A stretch of 64,000 bases of DNA from Neiella litorisoli (GTDB lineage: Bacteria > Pseudomonadota > Gammaproteobacteria > Enterobacterales > Neiellaceae). The stretch covers positions 62,001 to 126,000 of the forward strand of contig NZ_JACXAF010000009.1 in the NCBI RefSeq assembly GCF_014773395.1. Reading direction: 5' to 3'. The notes below the pieces were generated by a model. That model saw nothing but the letters and a program-made list of their open reading frames with translations, searched no databases and was not told where the DNA came from. Both the position numbers and the translations under genes were made by a program. Shown in pieces: positions 7,635 through 15,529 of this stretch (the first letter of the stretch is position 1; every line of letters begins with the position of its first letter).

Positions 7635-9197
7635 ATGAACTCCCGTTTCGATGACAATGTCCGTTTGCCCTATGGCATTGATCCCCAGACTGACCAGTTG
7701 GTTCATGTTAGCGATAGTGTTAGTGGGTTGGGATGTGGTTTAGTTTGCCCTAGCTGTGGCAGCAAGCTTGTCGGCCGAAAAGGTGAGGAAAGGACTCACC
7801 ATTTCGCACACCACGGGCAAGTTAGCTGCTCTACGTGGGGCGAGACGCTGCTTCACCTACTCATGAAACAATATCTTGCACGTTGTTTGCCTCTGAAACT
7901 CCCACCGCGGTCATTCAGCCATCCTTCCGATGACAATCTTCAGTGTGTTACACCGAGCGAGATCACGTTCCAGACTTGCCAGTTAGAGCAGATGATTGGC
8001 TCCTATCGCGTGGATGCACTGGTGCAAACCGAGGCATTTGGCGCCATTGCGATTGAAGTCTGTGTCTGCCATCCGACCGAGCAAGACAAAGCTGATTACT
8101 TCAAGGCTATTAACCACCCAATACTTGAAATCGATATCGCCGCATGGGGTCAACAAGAGTTAGATGCCCTGCCCCATTCGTTAGTTTCCCCAATAAAAGC
8201 GATTCGATGGTTGGTGCCCGTTTCAAGTGAGACCAAGCCAATTGTTCGGCGCAAGGCACGCAATGAACCATTGTTTGATGTTCGGAGTATCCCGCTTGAT
8301 ATCCGCCCGAGGCCGAGACCGTCATCATTTACATTCGAGCCCAATATTCTTGACGGGCAAGTTACCGTGGAGCGACAAATCTTGCGCACCGGTGGGATTG
8401 TTACTTTGCCATCGATCCACCACGAAGCTTCACACGAATTAGCGCAAGGGACGTACATCTGGCGCGAGCTCATATTGCATGAAGACTCGGCGAATTTTTC
8501 GTGTTGTAAACAGTACGGGTCGGCGGGCCGATTACAATGTTGGTGGATGAAGGCTAACGCGGGTGATCTTATTGTCTATTTCGCCCCGGCGACGCTCAAT
8601 GATGATGATGAGCAGTTGTTGAACGCAATACTGTCACATCCTAGGCGCCCTGTTCTAGAAGCTCGTGAGCTTAGCCAAGCGCCGCAACGTTATGCGCTGC
8701 AATGGGCGCACAACCCCGCTGTCAGTCTGCGACGACAACGTTACGATGATTATGTGAGTGCAAGAATGGACGCACTTGATGATGCCATGCCATTGCTCAC
8801 AGGCATGGCTATCCCTATCGCTGTCACTGCCAGTCAGCGACTGTCGATGCCGTCTGCCCTCTTACAACTACTCAGAGCTGATCCGCGCGCCTTTCTATTC
8901 GCTGTCCGCTTACTAGCGCTTTTGTATCGTCGTGACATATCTAGCCTTCAATTCAACGACATTTTCCAGTCACTGTGCCTCAATGAGCAAATCAGTTTAT
9001 CTGTCGCTGAACAGGTGGTTGCGACGTTGGCGGGTTATCAGTGGCTTGAGCCCAGAACTGGCATCGCTCCTGACTTTGATGAGAAAGTACAACGGGTGAG
9101 TGAGCTGAACCCTGCCCTATTTACTTTCGAGTCCCATCAAGCAATCAAATGGTCCGGCTTCATTAACGAACACGTTGCACTTTTACGAGGTCTTTAA
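7635..9197 (+). CDS. CoiA-like zinc-finger nuclease-domain protein, 520 aa
   Basis: The start at 7635 has TAAGGA five bases upstream. The N-terminus shows the CoiA pattern: L-P-Y-G-I-D-P-Q-T-D-Q-L, a CPSCGSKL zinc knuckle, and H-H-F-A-H-H. Further in comes a restriction-nuclease-like core, R-V-D-A-L-V then A-I-E-V-C-V-C-H-P-T-E-Q-D-K, which fits the D-(E)xK arrangement of a PD-(D/E)XK fold. CoiA proteins are needed for recombination of incoming DNA in competent Gram-positive cells; the plasmid relatives are of unknown role. The stop overlaps the next start (TAATG). A second, degenerate relative lies at 29083-29931. Confidence 0.75.
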   Translation: MNSRFDDNVRLPYGIDPQTDQLVHVSDSVSGLGCGLVCPSCGSKLVGRKGEERTHHFAHHGQVSCSTWGETLLHLLMKQYLARCLPLKLPPRSFSHPSDDNLQCVTPSEITFQTCQLEQMIGSYRVDALVQTEAFGAIAIEVCVCHPTEQDKADYFKAINHPILEIDIAAWGQQELDALPHSLVSPIKAIRWLVPVSSETKPIVRRKARNEPLFDVRSIPLDIRPRPRPSSFTFEPNILDGQVTVERQILRTGGIVTLPSIHHEASHELAQGTYIWRELILHEDSANFSCCKQYGSAGRLQCWWMKANAGDLIVYFAPATLNDDDEQLLNAILSHPRRPVLEARELSQAPQRYALQWAHNPAVSLRRQRYDDYVSARMDALDDAMPLLTGMAIPIAVTASQRLSMPSALLQLLRADPRAFLFAVRLLALLYRRDISSLQFNDIFQSLCLNEQISLSVAEQVVATLAGYQWLEPRTGIAPDFDEKVQRVSELNPALFTFESHQAIKWSGFINEHVALLRGL

Positions 9198-9865
9198 TGG
9201 CGACTAATAATCCCGATGCTGCGATATACCAAGTGATGAGCCATGCCGAAATTGCGTATGCTCTGGCTCGTGTCACGCAGTGTCATTTGTCACGAATGCC
9301 TTTCTTATTTGATTATACGAAGCGCTTCATTGCGCAGGCTGCGGATAAAGATGCTCGTTATGTTGCTCGGCTATTGAAAAAACAACTGAACCTGAAGCGG
9401 TTGGACTTGTTCGAGTTGTCGTGGGAGCGGCGTTACAACTTGTATCGCGACTGGATCGACACAATGACCTTGTGCAAGAACAAAACCGACATCGAGCGCT
9501 TGGAGATCGCCTTTGGTGTTTATGAAAAAAGAGGGGCGCTGCTCACGTCCTTGTTTGGGCCCGATGAACTGGTCATCGACAAGGAGCAGGAATCACGATT
9601 CGAACGCTATGGACTGATATCGCTGCACAATAAAGAACTTGCACATTTTGATGACGATAGCTGGATGATCAGTCCTGTCACAGTGAACCTGCTTGTTCCA
9701 ACTATCGATGTTATGCGCAATGTTGTTGCCGACTTATCTGGGTTTGGCTTTAGCGTGGATGCCCCTACTGTATTTCGGCGCGCTCCCCAAACCAATGCAA
9801 TTCGCCTCAACAGCTCGCGTAACAACGCATTCATTCCATTCGAGCCGGCCTTTTCTCCTACTTAG
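9197..9865 (+). CDS. Hypothetical protein, 222 aa, translationally coupled to the CoiA-like gene
   Basis: The start overlaps the stop of the CoiA-like gene (TAATG), so the two are probably made together. The protein is mainly helical. Near residue 143 it has H-N-K-E-L-A-H, which loosely resembles the R-N-K-x-L-A-H end of HEPN/AbiU2-type proteins, but the arginine is replaced by histidine. I treat that only as a hint. Its stop codon lies within the first copy of the TTAGTAACACTGTTACTAA palindrome. Confidence 0.6.
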   Translation: MATNNPDAAIYQVMSHAEIAYALARVTQCHLSRMPFLFDYTKRFIAQAADKDARYVARLLKKQLNLKRLDLFELSWERRYNLYRDWIDTMTLCKNKTDIERLEIAFGVYEKRGALLTSLFGPDELVIDKEQESRFERYGLISLHNKELAHFDDDSWMISPVTVNLLVPTIDVMRNVVADLSGFGFSVDAPTVFRRAPQTNAIRLNSSRNNAFIPFEPAFSPT

Positions 9866-9880
9866 TAACACTGTTACTAA
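9862..9880. promoter_or_regulatory. Palindrome copy 1 of the PRTRC-flanking set
   Basis: TTAGTAACA-C-TGTTACTAA is a perfect 19-bp palindrome around a central C. It is one of six copies in the window, all between 9.8 and 17.5 kb. Confidence 0.8.
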
Positions 9881-10033
9881 CGTCATCTTTGGGCGGTTGC
9901 GGCACCTCAATATCACGAGATACTCAAGTCGATGCTATGCAAGGTGAATGAACCGCTGCAACGTGTTTCTAATTGACCTGAATTCAGCTTGCACGAACGT
10001 TACAGTAAAGCCGACTTACTTAGGATGTATCTA

Positions 10034-10285
10034 ATGCCCAAACAAGAACTTTTTGTGATTCGTACACCTGGAAAGCGAGATCCTGTCCGTGGGATTACCC
10101 CGCTGCTGACGGCTCTCAAGAAATGCTATCGTGGACATCATGTGTCTGTCGAACGCCAACAACCAAGTGGCATACGCCACATCACCTTCGTGTCCATCTC
10201 TGCGGATGGTCAGCTCATGGATACTTATAACGAAAGCGAAATCAATCGACATACTTTTGCCGACGAGGACTGCGCAAATGCATAG
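10034..10285 (+). CDS. Hypothetical protein, 83 aa
   Basis: I choose the ATG at 10034, with TTAGGA seven bases upstream; an ATG at 10025 and a TTG at 9989 are alternatives. The product is a small basic beta-rich protein. It overlaps the next gene by eight bases. A promoter-like pair TTGACC (9973) and GAACGT (9995), spaced 16 bp, lies 33 bp before the start. No family recognised. Confidence 0.55.
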   Translation: MPKQELFVIRTPGKRDPVRGITPLLTALKKCYRGHHVSVERQQPSGIRHITFVSISADGQLMDTYNESEINRHTFADEDCANA

Positions 10286-10688
10286 TCGTCCTATTCGAGC
10301 GGAAGGGTTACACCAACCGCTGCTTCTTCCTTGCTTACCGGCAGTCAAGGCTGTACCCGTCGCTCCGCTTCGCGAGTTAATCATGCTGATCCCGCGGCCT
10401 TTGTGGAGTGAATTTACGCAAGTCAATGTGAGTGAGTCGTTAGGTTTTTGCGGCCAGCATGTGTTCGGGAATCTGCATGAGTTAATGTTTTGGCTGGGCT
10501 ATGGCCAGCCTCCCCATGGGAATCGAGCTTTGCCATTTCAACTGTATATGCGGCCACTGCATCGTTCACTGTTCATTGAAGACTTATTGAGTCAGTGCGT
10601 AACTATTCCTGCACGAACACAATTACACCAATACTTACCTGAACGAGTTTGGCGACGTTTTACGGCAGCAGCCGAATCTCGGCGATAA
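10278..10688 (+). CDS. Hypothetical protein, 136 aa
   Basis: The start at 10278 overlaps the end of the 83-residue gene, which suggests coupling. The protein carries a proline- and leucine-rich N-terminus and a basic C-terminus ending E-S-R-R. I recognise no domain. Confidence 0.5.
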   Translation: MHSRPIRAEGLHQPLLLPCLPAVKAVPVAPLRELIMLIPRPLWSEFTQVNVSESLGFCGQHVFGNLHELMFWLGYGQPPHGNRALPFQLYMRPLHRSLFIEDLLSQCVTIPARTQLHQYLPERVWRRFTAAAESRR

Positions 10689-10805
10689 AATACTCGCGCC
10701 CACATTCCCAGGACAACGACCGTTGTGCCAAGAAACGCCTTTACTCCCAACCCATTGAGTCTCGGCGCACTATCAGTGCTCTGGAAAGGCATAGAGCGAT
10801 CTATC

Positions 10806-10824
10806 TTAGTAACACTGTTACTGC
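10806..10824. promoter_or_regulatory. Palindrome copy 2
   Basis: TTAGTAACACTGTTACTGC; the last two bases break the outer symmetry, the inner 15 bp are perfect. Confidence 0.75.
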
Positions 10825-10873
10825 ACTTGATTTATCTCATTGGTAACGCGGATAGCACCCTAGATCTGCTGTC

Positions 10874-10892
10874 TTAGTAACACTGTTACTAA
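10874..10892. promoter_or_regulatory. Palindrome copy 3
   Basis: TTAGTAACACTGTTACTAA, identical to copy 1, 68 bp from copy 2 start to start. Confidence 0.8.
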
Positions 10893-10909
10893 TCGACAGA
10901 ATAGTGTTT

Positions 10910-10978
10910 GTCCGGCCCCGACCCTTCTCCTGAGTATTCGGTGTGCGCGGTTGCGAGCCAATTCATTGGTATTAGGGT
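10910..10978 (+). promoter_or_regulatory. Composite element: GTC-N7-GAC repeat plus promoter-like box, PRTRC E
   Basis: GTCCGGCCCCGAC (10910-10922) is followed after 28 bp by TTGCGA (10951), a 16-bp spacer and TAGGGT (10973-10978). The PRTRC E start is 32 bp further. The same arrangement recurs elsewhere in the window. Confidence 0.55.
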
Positions 10979-11010
10979 TTTCATCGACCAATGATGACAG
11001 GAGACCTCTA

Positions 11011-11466
11011 ATGATTGAACAAATTTGCACCCTGCTTAATGATGCGCAGGCTAGCTCGATGCACATCGTGATCCGCCCCGATGGCCAAGGCAATGTGTCC
11101 TTGAGCTTCCTCGTGCAAGGCTGTGAATTGGCAACGGATGATGAAGCCAAGAAAAACGCCAAGGCATTTAATCTACGCGCTGCACTGGCTAAACCGCTGC
11201 TGCTCAATGGCGCGATAGGCGAAATGGACGTAGAGGCTATCTCGGCACTTATTCAGTACGCCGATTCCTACGTGCCAGCGCAACAAGCGTTTCATGCAGC
11301 GTCAACCAATCTTAATGAGGTCTTTAGTACGCACCGCGCTGCAACCCCTAAAGACAGCAAGAAGCCAGAGAGTCACGATACTGATGGCGGTACAGGGGCT
11401 TCTGCGGATAATGCAGCACCTGCCCAACCAGCTAGCGAGCAGGACTTCGATGACGAATCGCTATAG
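11011..11466 (+). CDS. PRTRC system protein E
   Basis: The start at 11011 has CAGGAG eight bases upstream. The 151-residue protein has an N-terminal beta-rich domain (M-H-I-V-I-R-P-D-G-Q-G-N-V-S) in which a short helix is followed by antiparallel strands, and a disordered acidic tail rich in Ala, Pro, Asp and Glu. This and its place directly before protein C match the PRTRC E family. PRTRC cassettes occur on large proteobacterial plasmids and pair ParB- and ThiF-related proteins; the role of E is unknown. It is the first gene of the cassette here, nine bases before protein C. Confidence 0.8.
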   Translation: MIEQICTLLNDAQASSMHIVIRPDGQGNVSLSFLVQGCELATDDEAKKNAKAFNLRAALAKPLLLNGAIGEMDVEAISALIQYADSYVPAQQAFHAASTNLNEVFSTHRAATPKDSKKPESHDTDGGTGASADNAAPAQPASEQDFDDESL

Positions 11467-11475
11467 GAGTTGACC

Positions 11476-11700
11476 ATGATTCAAATACAAACCGCGCAAT
11501 CCTTGCCGATCAAATTTAAGCTTGGAGCGACCTTGCTCGATGATCCTGCTCCGCATGAGTCCTTAGCCAAGAAGCAAGAGCTACTGGCTCAGCAATTTCC
11601 GCAATTGCGGTTCACACACATTTATGAATCTGATGCGGTGATTGAAAGCGGCACAAAGGTTTATCCCATCCTTGTACCCCCCCCAAAAGTAAACGGCTAA
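11476..11700 (+). CDS. PRTRC system protein C (ubiquitin-like, Prok_Ub family)
   Basis: The ATG at 11476 has TAGGAG upstream. The 74-residue protein fits PRTRC C in length and pattern: an initial strand, K-F-K-L-G-A-T-L-L-D-D-P-A-P, a helix with L-L-A-Q-Q-F-P-Q-L, and a last strand V-Y-P-I-L. This family has been classed as a prokaryotic ubiquitin-like beta-grasp protein. It ends in P-P-P-K-V-N-G, so a single C-terminal glycine is present but not a double glycine. The three prolines are encoded by a run of eight Cs, which could slip. The probable E2-like (protein B) and E1-like (ThiF) partners lie 1.7 kb downstream. Confidence 0.82.
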   Translation: MIQIQTAQSLPIKFKLGATLLDDPAPHESLAKKQELLAQQFPQLRFTHIYESDAVIESGTKVYPILVPPPKVNG

Positions 11701-11767
11701 GCTTAGTCCGCTGCTGTTCGGTTCGGCAGCGGCTACGTTTCCCAATTCACAGTACCCACCCTACCCT

Positions 11768-11828
11768 GTCGCGTACAGACAGCCATCGTATTCTTCACGA
11801 TTGCACCAACCTAGTTTTCGATGATTCT
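11768..11828 (+). promoter_or_regulatory. Composite element before the 11862 gene
   Basis: GTCGCGTACAGAC (11768-11780, arms TGTC/GACA) is followed after 20 bp by TTGCAC (11801) and, after 16 bp, GATTCT (11823-11828). The 12 bases from 11801 (TTGCACCAACCT) are identical to those at 15467 before PRTRC ParB. Confidence 0.5.
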
Positions 11829-11861
11829 GTTCGTAGTGAACACTACTAACGGAACTTAGCT

Positions 11862-12083
11862 ATGAGCACATCAGTTAGGAGCAAGCTTGCAGCGTGGCAA
11901 CAATCTGCCCAGTTACACGGTCGAGAAGCAGAGCATCGCGAGCAACAACAACGTGATTCAAATTATCAGTCGCAGCCACAACGCAAACGTTACTTGGAGA
12001 GTCAATTATGTCAGCAGCTCTATCGCCTCAGCCAGACGCATTCCCACTGCCATTTAGCGGCACACTTGATGCCGCCTATGTAG
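11862..12083 (+). CDS. Small charged protein, 73 aa, overlapping PRTRC F
   Basis: The ATG at 11862 has a CGGAAC upstream and lies 33 bp after a promoter-like box. The product is rich in Gln, Arg and Glu (a helical region at about 25-45) and its last 76 bases overlap the start of the next gene in another frame. It may serve mainly to couple translation of protein F. No family recognised. Confidence 0.45.
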   Translation: MSTSVRSKLAAWQQSAQLHGREAEHREQQQRDSNYQSQPQRKRYLESQLCQQLYRLSQTHSHCHLAAHLMPPM

Positions 12084-13315
12084 CTCCGGTTGCTGCGCCT
12101 TGGTATGAGGCAATGACGGGCGCAGCGATTCGAGCGCCTTCGAAGCGTGTTGCTCGTACTATGGGGATACGTTCAGAGAGCAGCGAACCTGTCGAGTTGG
12201 CGACGCCCTACCAAGAGCTGGCAGTGCTCAGACAATCCGAAGCTATCGCCAAACTATGTGTCGAGTTGCACCATGCATCACTGCTCGGTGATGCGGAAAT
12301 AGATGCGGTTATTGACGCTGAAATGGGTACCGAAGCACAGCGATTGGCTGTATGTGAGGCTTTAAGCCTTGCTATGGAAATGCTGCAAACCAAGGTGGCC
12401 GAGGAACATGAAAAGGTGACATCTTTATGTTTGTCTCAGGACGTGTCGCTCTCTGACGATTATTCTCAATGGCTCAATCAGCAGCTCATGCCACACCTCA
12501 TCATCGACAGTGAATCTTATGGCTCAGTTGAACACCTTGATTTACGGATTGTGCATCCTAACGTGCTGGCTGCTTGCGGTGTTGAGTTTTGTGGGTTGAG
12601 CGATGACCTCAAGTTACTTGTTTATCAGAGCTTGCAAGTGCTGCGGCGCTATAACTGCATGTCGATGGACACCGATCATGTTGGGTACTTCCTTGACTGT
12701 GACGAAATGAATGGTGTGGTTGAGGCATTGGGCGTGACGGGCTGTACGGCGATTGGTGACTCCGACGAGGATGAAACTCGAATTCTGGCTATTATCAACG
12801 ACTATGCAGAGGATGAATATCGCGATCTGCTTGAGGCTGGTTACGATGATGAAGATATTGCTTACCGAGCGATTATGGCGAGTCAGTACTATTTAGAAGC
12901 CAACAAACCTTGGGCTATCGACATTGATCTGGCCAATCAAGACGAGCGAACTGCACTGCAAGGTTTGCAACAACGTTTGGAGCAGCACCAAACCCAAGCT
13001 GATGCTTCTGAGCGTGAGCAAGCCGCGATTGATGCTCTATCGAAAGTGTTAAAGACAGCCTTGATCGGTTTGACTGCCTCCAAAGCACATGACGCGATAG
13101 AAAGCGGTGCGTCTGATATCTGGCTAGGTGATGGTCGGATCATTGGTACAAGCGACTTGCCGGATATATTTGAATGGTTGAATGAGGGCATCATGCAGTC
13201 CGGCGAATACCCTGCGGCATCGCTGAATCTCGCACATCCGCAATGGCTCGAAGCAATTAACCACTTCATTTTGGCAGATGTGTTGGTTTGCTATCTGTCC
13301 GATACGATTGCGTGA
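12008..13315 (+). CDS. Probable PRTRC system protein F
   Basis: The start at 12008 has GGAGAG seven bases upstream. The 435-residue acidic protein occupies the slot between proteins C and B where protein F is usually found, but I cannot point to a signature that proves the family. It shows a helical N-terminal half, a Cys-Met-S-M-D-T-D segment near 218, and a coiled stretch (L-E-Q-H-Q-T-Q-A-D-A-S-E-R-E) near 330. The role of protein F is unknown. It is somewhat longer than the F proteins I remember. Confidence 0.55.
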   Translation: MSAALSPQPDAFPLPFSGTLDAAYVAPVAAPWYEAMTGAAIRAPSKRVARTMGIRSESSEPVELATPYQELAVLRQSEAIAKLCVELHHASLLGDAEIDAVIDAEMGTEAQRLAVCEALSLAMEMLQTKVAEEHEKVTSLCLSQDVSLSDDYSQWLNQQLMPHLIIDSESYGSVEHLDLRIVHPNVLAACGVEFCGLSDDLKLLVYQSLQVLRRYNCMSMDTDHVGYFLDCDEMNGVVEALGVTGCTAIGDSDEDETRILAIINDYAEDEYRDLLEAGYDDEDIAYRAIMASQYYLEANKPWAIDIDLANQDERTALQGLQQRLEQHQTQADASEREQAAIDALSKVLKTALIGLTASKAHDAIESGASDIWLGDGRIIGTSDLPDIFEWLNEGIMQSGEYPAASLNLAHPQWLEAINHFILADVLVCYLSDTIA

Positions 13316-13335
13316 TTGTTGATGTGGGGTTTACT
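13308..13335 (+). promoter_or_regulatory. Promoter-like box before PRTRC B
   Basis: TTGCGT (13308), 16 bp, TTTACT (13330-13335); start codon 32 bp further. No GTC-N7-GAC repeat is seen at the usual distances. Confidence 0.4.
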
Positions 13336-13367
13336 GATCATACAACGTCAACCCGTAGAGATAAGCC

Positions 13368-14117
13368 ATGCAAGTTGCCACTCAAGTTGAAATTAATTCA
13401 CAAACCCCTATTGGTGCGAATCGCAATATTCCAGATGACCCTACGCCCGAAAAAGCTTGGGTCTTTTATTCCGGCAACATCAATTATGATGTCAAATGCA
13501 CAGGCATTGTTGAGCACTCGATTCGCAACGGCAAGTTAGGTGCTGCCAAGCCTTTGAACGAAGCGCAAATCCTAGAAGCCGTGAACCAGCTAGACGCTAG
13601 TTCGGCCTGTTCAACCAGCATGATTCCAGAGCAAGTATTGCTGAACACACCTACGCGCCTTGCTTGGTATTCGAAGCGCCGTGTTGGCGTGATGTGGATT
13701 CGTAATGGTGGAACGCACCACTTGATGGTGGAGTGGCCGCCGTTACTTTGGCGAGTGGATTTCCAGCGTCAGCCAGTACTCTATGTGCGAGCACTATTGC
13801 ACAACACTCGCCCAAGCGAAAAAACGCGCACGTTTAAAGCGCCATTGATGAACATTTCAGACAATGGTGCCGTTTGCCAAGGCACGGCAACGCTGCCTCG
13901 CCAGATTGATATTGCTGCGATACCAGCGATAGAGGCGACTATCTACGAGTCTGTTTTTACGCATGTAAACGGTCGTGACACATTTGCAGGGATCGGCAAT
14001 GACAATAGCCGCCATATCGCCAAGTGGCGCTCATTGGCGCAATCAACAGGGCGGGTACGCCGTGGCGATCTAACGCTTTGTGAAACTGTCGGGGAGTTCA
14101 TTGGAGGTCGCGCATGA
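13368..14117 (+). CDS. PRTRC system protein B (E2-like, Prok-E2_D family)
   Basis: The 249-residue protein has the pattern of PRTRC B: a W-P-P-L-L-W segment, then V-L-Y-V-R-A-L near 140, R-P-S-E-K-T, A-P-L-M-N-I and a G-A-V-C-Q-G-T near 180. The family has been classed as prokaryotic E2-like, and the conserved cysteine in G-x-V-C-x-G is the natural candidate active-site residue; here it is present. It overlaps the ThiF gene by four bases, so the E2-like and E1-like proteins are translated together. The target is unknown. Confidence 0.85.
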   Translation: MQVATQVEINSQTPIGANRNIPDDPTPEKAWVFYSGNINYDVKCTGIVEHSIRNGKLGAAKPLNEAQILEAVNQLDASSACSTSMIPEQVLLNTPTRLAWYSKRRVGVMWIRNGGTHHLMVEWPPLLWRVDFQRQPVLYVRALLHNTRPSEKTRTFKAPLMNISDNGAVCQGTATLPRQIDIAAIPAIEATIYESVFTHVNGRDTFAGIGNDNSRHIAKWRSLAQSTGRVRRGDLTLCETVGEFIGGRA

Positions 14118-14893
14118 ATCAGCATTTGTTTATGACTCCGCAGTCGTGGCTGATCCGAAAGGTGCCCATTGTGATCATTGGGGCAGGCGGTACAGGTAGC
14201 GAGTTAATTGCACAGCTTTATAAAATGCATTTCTTGCTCAAAAAATTAGGGCATGAAGGGCTTAATATTCATCTTATGGATGGTGATACAGTCTCGGCAT
14301 CAAATGTCGGTCGACAATCATTTTGGCCCAATGACATTGGACTTCCGAAAAGCCAATGTCTGATTGAGCGTTTTAATCAATTTGGTCACACTCAATGGAC
14401 ATATTCGAACCAGTACGCAGAGGGTGACACTTTGAATTTGCGGGGCGATGATACGCTGCTGATCACTTGTGTTGACTCTGCTCCATTTCGTGTTCAGCTT
14501 TACGATGCTTTTCGAGACACTGACTGTAACCATTTGTGGATGGATTCAGGCAATGGTGCTCACGATGGTCAAGTGATCTTAGGCCACCTCGGACAGCCTA
14601 ACTCCTGTCCCACACGGCTTCCTAACGTCATGGATTTGTATCCTAGTCTGCGTACCGTCAAAGATAATCCGATTGACAGTTGTTCACATGAAGAAGCGCT
14701 GGCCAAGCAAGATTTTGGCATCAATATTGATATGGCAAGTGCAATGCGTAGTCTGCTTTGGCAACTGATGCGCTATGGTAAAACCGCACATCATGGCGCA
14801 TACGTGTCGCTGGCAGACGGACAAACGCAACCGCTGAAAATCGATCCATTTGTTTGGTCTACGTTCGGTTACGAGGACAAAAGCAGCGCATAA
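14114..14893 (+). CDS. PRTRC system ThiF-family protein (E1-like adenylating enzyme)
   Basis: The 259-residue protein begins with the nucleotide-binding G-A-G-G-T-G-S at about 23-29, followed by D-G-D-x-V-x-x-S-N-V-G-R-Q-S-F and a Lys in L-P-K-S-Q, the standard E1/MoeB/ThiF signature. A D-S-C-S-H-E-E segment near 194 holds the cysteine usual in the PRTRC subfamily. E1-like enzymes adenylate the C-terminus of a beta-grasp protein; protein C encoded upstream is the obvious substrate (inference). The start overlaps protein B (ATGA). A short gap of 72 bp leads to a membrane-protein gene. Confidence 0.9.
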   Translation: MNQHLFMTPQSWLIRKVPIVIIGAGGTGSELIAQLYKMHFLLKKLGHEGLNIHLMDGDTVSASNVGRQSFWPNDIGLPKSQCLIERFNQFGHTQWTYSNQYAEGDTLNLRGDDTLLITCVDSAPFRVQLYDAFRDTDCNHLWMDSGNGAHDGQVILGHLGQPNSCPTRLPNVMDLYPSLRTVKDNPIDSCSHEEALAKQDFGINIDMASAMRSLLWQLMRYGKTAHHGAYVSLADGQTQPLKIDPFVWSTFGYEDKSSA

Positions 14894-14965
14894 TCGCGCC
14901 ATCGGCCAATCCCTGTGTACAGTTAACCTATACATACCGACATTCACAAAACATGAGGGGTATGT

Positions 14966-15340
14966 ATGTCTGTTATTACTGTTCTGCTCACTGGTGGCTT
15001 GGCTGGGGTGCTTGGCGCACTCGGTGGTTTTGCCGGTCGCTACGCCGCATTAAAATGCGCTCAATTGTCTCAATTCGATAGCCATCGCGTAACGAGCCGA
15101 ACTCAACCACAGGCTCCAGGGCGCGATTGGATTTCAAACTACTTTGCTCGAACACTGCCAGCGCCTTTTGTGGCTGGCGCAATTTGTGCGTTGCTTTTTC
15201 ACGATGCGAGTGAGTATGTCCGTATCGCGATGAGCATGACTTCTGGTGTGGTTGCTCCAACTGTCATGCGTCACTTGGCAACTGCGCCATTTAATGAGTT
15301 GGTTGGGTTGGTTGAGCTGCTCTATAAACTACGAAAGTGA
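14966..15340 (+). CDS. Small membrane protein, 124 aa
   Basis: The ATG at 14966 has GAGGGG upstream. A glycine-rich membrane helix lies at residues 3-24 (V-L-L-T-G-G-L-A-G-V-L-G-A-L-G-G) and one or two more hydrophobic segments at about 65-80 and 88-105. It sits inside the PRTRC cassette between ThiF and ParB, which is not a usual place for a cassette member. No family recognised. Confidence 0.6.
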   Translation: MSVITVLLTGGLAGVLGALGGFAGRYAALKCAQLSQFDSHRVTSRTQPQAPGRDWISNYFARTLPAPFVAGAICALLFHDASEYVRIAMSMTSGVVAPTVMRHLATAPFNELVGLVELLYKLRK

Positions 15341-15351
15341 TGATATGTAGT

Positions 15352-15374
15352 GCCTAGTAACAGTGTTACTAGGC
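15352..15374. promoter_or_regulatory. Palindrome copy 4 (longest, 23 bp)
   Basis: GCCTAGTAACA-G-TGTTACTAGGC is a perfect 23-bp palindrome; the centre is G instead of C. It lies just after the membrane-protein gene. Confidence 0.8.
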
Positions 15375-15389
15375 GCTCTCATACCGGCG

Positions 15390-15406
15390 TAGTAACACTG
15401 TTACTA
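15390..15406. promoter_or_regulatory. Palindrome copy 5
   Basis: TAGTAACACTGTTACTA, a perfect 17-bp palindrome 38 bp from copy 4, upstream of PRTRC ParB. Confidence 0.8.
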
Positions 15407-15424
15407 ACGTGAAATACCCGCTCT

Positions 15425-15494
15425 GTCCAGACCGGACAAATTCACCACACCATGTCTATTCGCCAGTTGCACCAACCTCAACCGCGCTGAAACT
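15425..15494 (+). promoter_or_regulatory. Composite element before PRTRC ParB
   Basis: GTCCAGACCGGAC (15425-15437, arms TGTCC/GGACA) is followed after 29 bp by TTGCAC (15467) and after 16 bp by GAAACT (15489-15494). The start codon is 35 bp further. Confidence 0.5.
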
Positions 15495-15529
15495 ATCAGC
15501 GTAAACACACCCTTGGTTGTTGAGGAACT

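Larger units (their letters stand above)
10689..11010 (+). other. Intergenic region before the PRTRC cassette
   Basis: There is no convincing gene here; a 65-codon frame at 10649 has no start site. The region holds two palindromes (10806 and 10874), one GTC-N7-GAC repeat (10910) and a promoter-like box (10951), so it looks like a regulatory region for the cassette. Confidence 0.6.
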
